Shown: positions 62,657-64,000 of the stretch, piece by piece
How the letters are laid out: each line of letters begins with the position of its first letter
Numbering within the stretch: position 1 is the stretch's first letter
NCBI RefSeq assembly: GCF_010470665.1
Contig: NZ_VOPZ01000009.1
Location: forward strand, 62,001 to 126,000
Reading direction: 5' to 3'
From: Desulfovibrio sp. JC022
Lineage (GTDB): Bacteria > Desulfobacterota > Desulfovibrionia > Desulfovibrionales > Desulfovibrionaceae
DNA: 64,000 nucleotides
Position numbers and translations under genes: made by a program
The notes under the pieces: model-generated
Told to the model about the DNA's origin: nothing
The model's database searches: none
Seen by the model: only the letters and a program-made list of their open reading frames with translations

Positions 62657-64000
62657 ATGCATGATCAAGACAGAATACAGGAATATATAAGCTCCCTTTT
62701 AGCCTCTCCCACCATGGGTGATCAGGTGGTCCATCACCGGACCATGGACGGAACCGATGCCTCCTATGGAGAACCTCGCCGTCCTTTCTCCCCTTCAGTA
62801 AACTCTGTGCTCAGCTTTCGGGATATTGAACAACTTTACTCCCATCAGGCTGAAGCCACCGATTACGCCCGCGCCGGACGAAATGTGGTCGTTGCCACCC
62901 CCACTGCCAGCGGAAAAACCCTGACCTACAACCTGCCCGTGCTGGAGCAGTGCCTGCGTGATCCAGACTCCCACGCCCTCTATCTTTTCCCGCTCAAGGC
63001 CCTTGCGCAGGATCAGCTCAAGACATTTAATGAAATGGCGGCTCTGCTCCCTGAACATGCCCGTCCAGAAGCTGCAATCTACGATGGGGACACTTCTCCC
63101 TACAGACGCAAGAAAATCCGCGACACCCCGCCCTCGGTGATCCTGACCAACCCGGAAATGCTGCATCTTTCCATGCTGCCCTACCATGAAAGATGGTCGC
63201 CCTTCCTTGCCGGACTGACCCACATTGTGGTGGATGAAGTACACACCTACCGGGGAGTGATGGGCTCGCACATGGCCATGGTTTTCCGTCGTCTGCTGCG
63301 CATCTGCAAATATTACGGAGCCAATCCATCATTTATCTTTTCATCGGCCACCGTGGGCAACCCGGCGCAGCTTTGTCATGACCTGACCGGACTCGACGTA
63401 AGTCCCATAACCGAATCCGGCGCGGCTTCAGGCAAACGCAATTACATTTTCTTCAACCCGGTGGTTTCGCCCTACAGCGCGGCGATTCAATTGCTAAAGG
63501 CCGGACTTGCGCGGGGCTTACGGACCATCGTCTATACCCAGTCCCGCAAGATGACCGAGCTTATCGCCATGTGGGTCAATGAGAAGGCCGGAGAATACAA
63601 GGACCGCATCAGTGCCTACCGGGCCGGATTCCTGCCCGAGGAACGGCGCGAAATTGAACAAAAGATGTCTTCCGGGGAACTATTGGCGGTTATCTCCACC
63701 AGTGCCCTTGAACTGGGTATCGATATCGGCGGTCTTGATCTCTGCATTATGGTTGGCTACCCCGGATCGGTCATGGCGACCTTGCAACGCGGAGGACGCG
63801 TAGGACGCAGCCAGCGCGAATCTGCGGTCATCCTCATCGGGCAGGAAGATGCCCTTGATCAATATTTCATGCGCAACCCGGAAGACTTCTTTTCCCGTCC
63901 GGCGGAAAACGCGGTACTCAATCCTTACAACCCGGTAATCATGCAGCGTCATCTGGTCTGCGCCGCAGCGGAACTGACCCTGCGCGACAACGACTACCTG
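62657..64000 (+). CDS. DEAD/DEAH-box helicase, MrfA/YprA-like (cut by window edge)
   Basis: 448 residues seen, open to the window end. Starts MHDQDRIQEYISSLLASP at the ATG 62657 (no clear Shine-Dalgarno; a TTG upstream is possible). Helicase motifs: Walker A ATPTASGKTLTYN, motif II VVDEVHTYRG, motif III SSATV, then QSRKMTEL, STSALELGIDIG and QRGGRVGR. This is the order and spacing of the YprA/MrfA family, DNA-repair helicases that usually end in a DUF1998 zinc domain, which is beyond the window. Read-through from sstT is blocked by repeat copy G. Confidence 0.9.
   Translation, partial: MHDQDRIQEYISSLLASPTMGDQVVHHRTMDGTDASYGEPRRPFSPSVNSVLSFRDIEQLYSHQAEATDYARAGRNVVVATPTASGKTLTYNLPVLEQCLRDPDSHALYLFPLKALAQDQLKTFNEMAALLPEHARPEAAIYDGDTSPYRRKKIRDTPPSVILTNPEMLHLSMLPYHERWSPFLAGLTHIVVDEVHTYRGVMGSHMAMVFRRLLRICKYYGANPSFIFSSATVGNPAQLCHDLTGLDVSPITESGAASGKRNYIFFNPVVSPYSAAIQLLKAGLARGLRTIVYTQSRKMTELIAMWVNEKAGEYKDRISAYRAGFLPEERREIEQKMSSGELLAVISTSALELGIDIGGLDLCIMVGYPGSVMATLQRGGRVGRSQRESAVILIGQEDALDQYFMRNPEDFFSRPAENAVLNPYNPVIMQRHLVCAAAELTLRDNDYL

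Overview
The window looks like chromosomal DNA of a marine sulfate-reducing Desulfovibrionaceae bacterium (Desulfovibrio/Maridesulfovibrio-like). This is inferred from gene content: a tungsten-type aldehyde:ferredoxin oxidoreductase with its polyferredoxin, a COG1900/DUF39 homocysteine-biosynthesis protein, several 4Fe-4S proteins, a Na+/H+ antiporter, Na+-coupled transporters, and a dnaA-dnaN-gyrB-gyrA block. No 16S rRNA or named strain marker is present, so the genus is not proven. The DNA is ordinary core and light-accessory chromosome: no prophage, IS element or CRISPR array was seen.

Layout. 1-6.1 kb: tail of rsgA, then a TetR-controlled RND efflux operon read leftwards. 6.1-11.2 kb: leftward operon nhaA - CHASE/PAS histidine kinase - receiver/HD-GYP regulator. 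11.4-18.8 kb: Fur-family regulator, hisI-hisG, small secreted and membrane proteins, a predicted small RNA with a Fur-like box, a MerR-like regulator, alpha-type glutamine synthetase and an unknown helical protein. 18.8-20.1 kb: divergent AhpD-like/LysR pair. 20.2-28.4 kb: leftward dnaA, dnaN, gyrB, gyrA and a TPR lipoprotein; the strand switch at 28.4-28.8 kb is the best oriC candidate. 28.8-37.1 kb: homocysteine-synthesis protein, EamA exporter, geranylgeranyl-reductase-like flavoprotein, HAD phosphatase, DUF362 ferredoxin, UDP-glucuronate decarboxylase-like enzyme, and a GAF-gap operon. 37.5-42.3 kb: HTH/ferredoxin protein, lone antitoxin-like gene, divergent MocR/LysE pair, beta-hydroxyacid dehydrogenase. 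42.4-44.0 kb: a Doc-type toxin with a large HTH partner beside tRNA-Phe. 44.2-49.7 kb: mtnN-luxS (activated methyl cycle/AI-2), LysR regulator, large S8 protease with Kelch repeats. 49.8-52.1 kb: second, identical tRNA-Phe and ferredoxin-AOR. 52.3-64 kb: stand-alone FabD, a FIST-PAS pair facing a receiver protein, an NSS amino-acid transporter with its 31-residue MetS-like subunit, nitroreductase, dienelactone hydrolase, CDF transporter, SstT, and the start of an MrfA/YprA-like helicase.

Three things stand out beyond the genes. (1) A dispersed palindromic repeat (six copies) sits in gene gaps and in two places supplies the ribosome-binding site of the next gene. (2) A roughly 110-nt intergenic RNA with promoter, three hairpins and a terminator (14.75-14.90 kb) shares a Fur-like operator core with the nearby Fur-family gene, suggesting a RyhB-like RNA not named by any family I recognise. 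(3) Several operons pair an enzyme or transporter with an unexpected signalling gene (NhaA with a kinase/HD-GYP pair, GAPDH with a GAF protein, FIST with a PAS protein). All functions are inferred from sequence reading alone; no database search was run.
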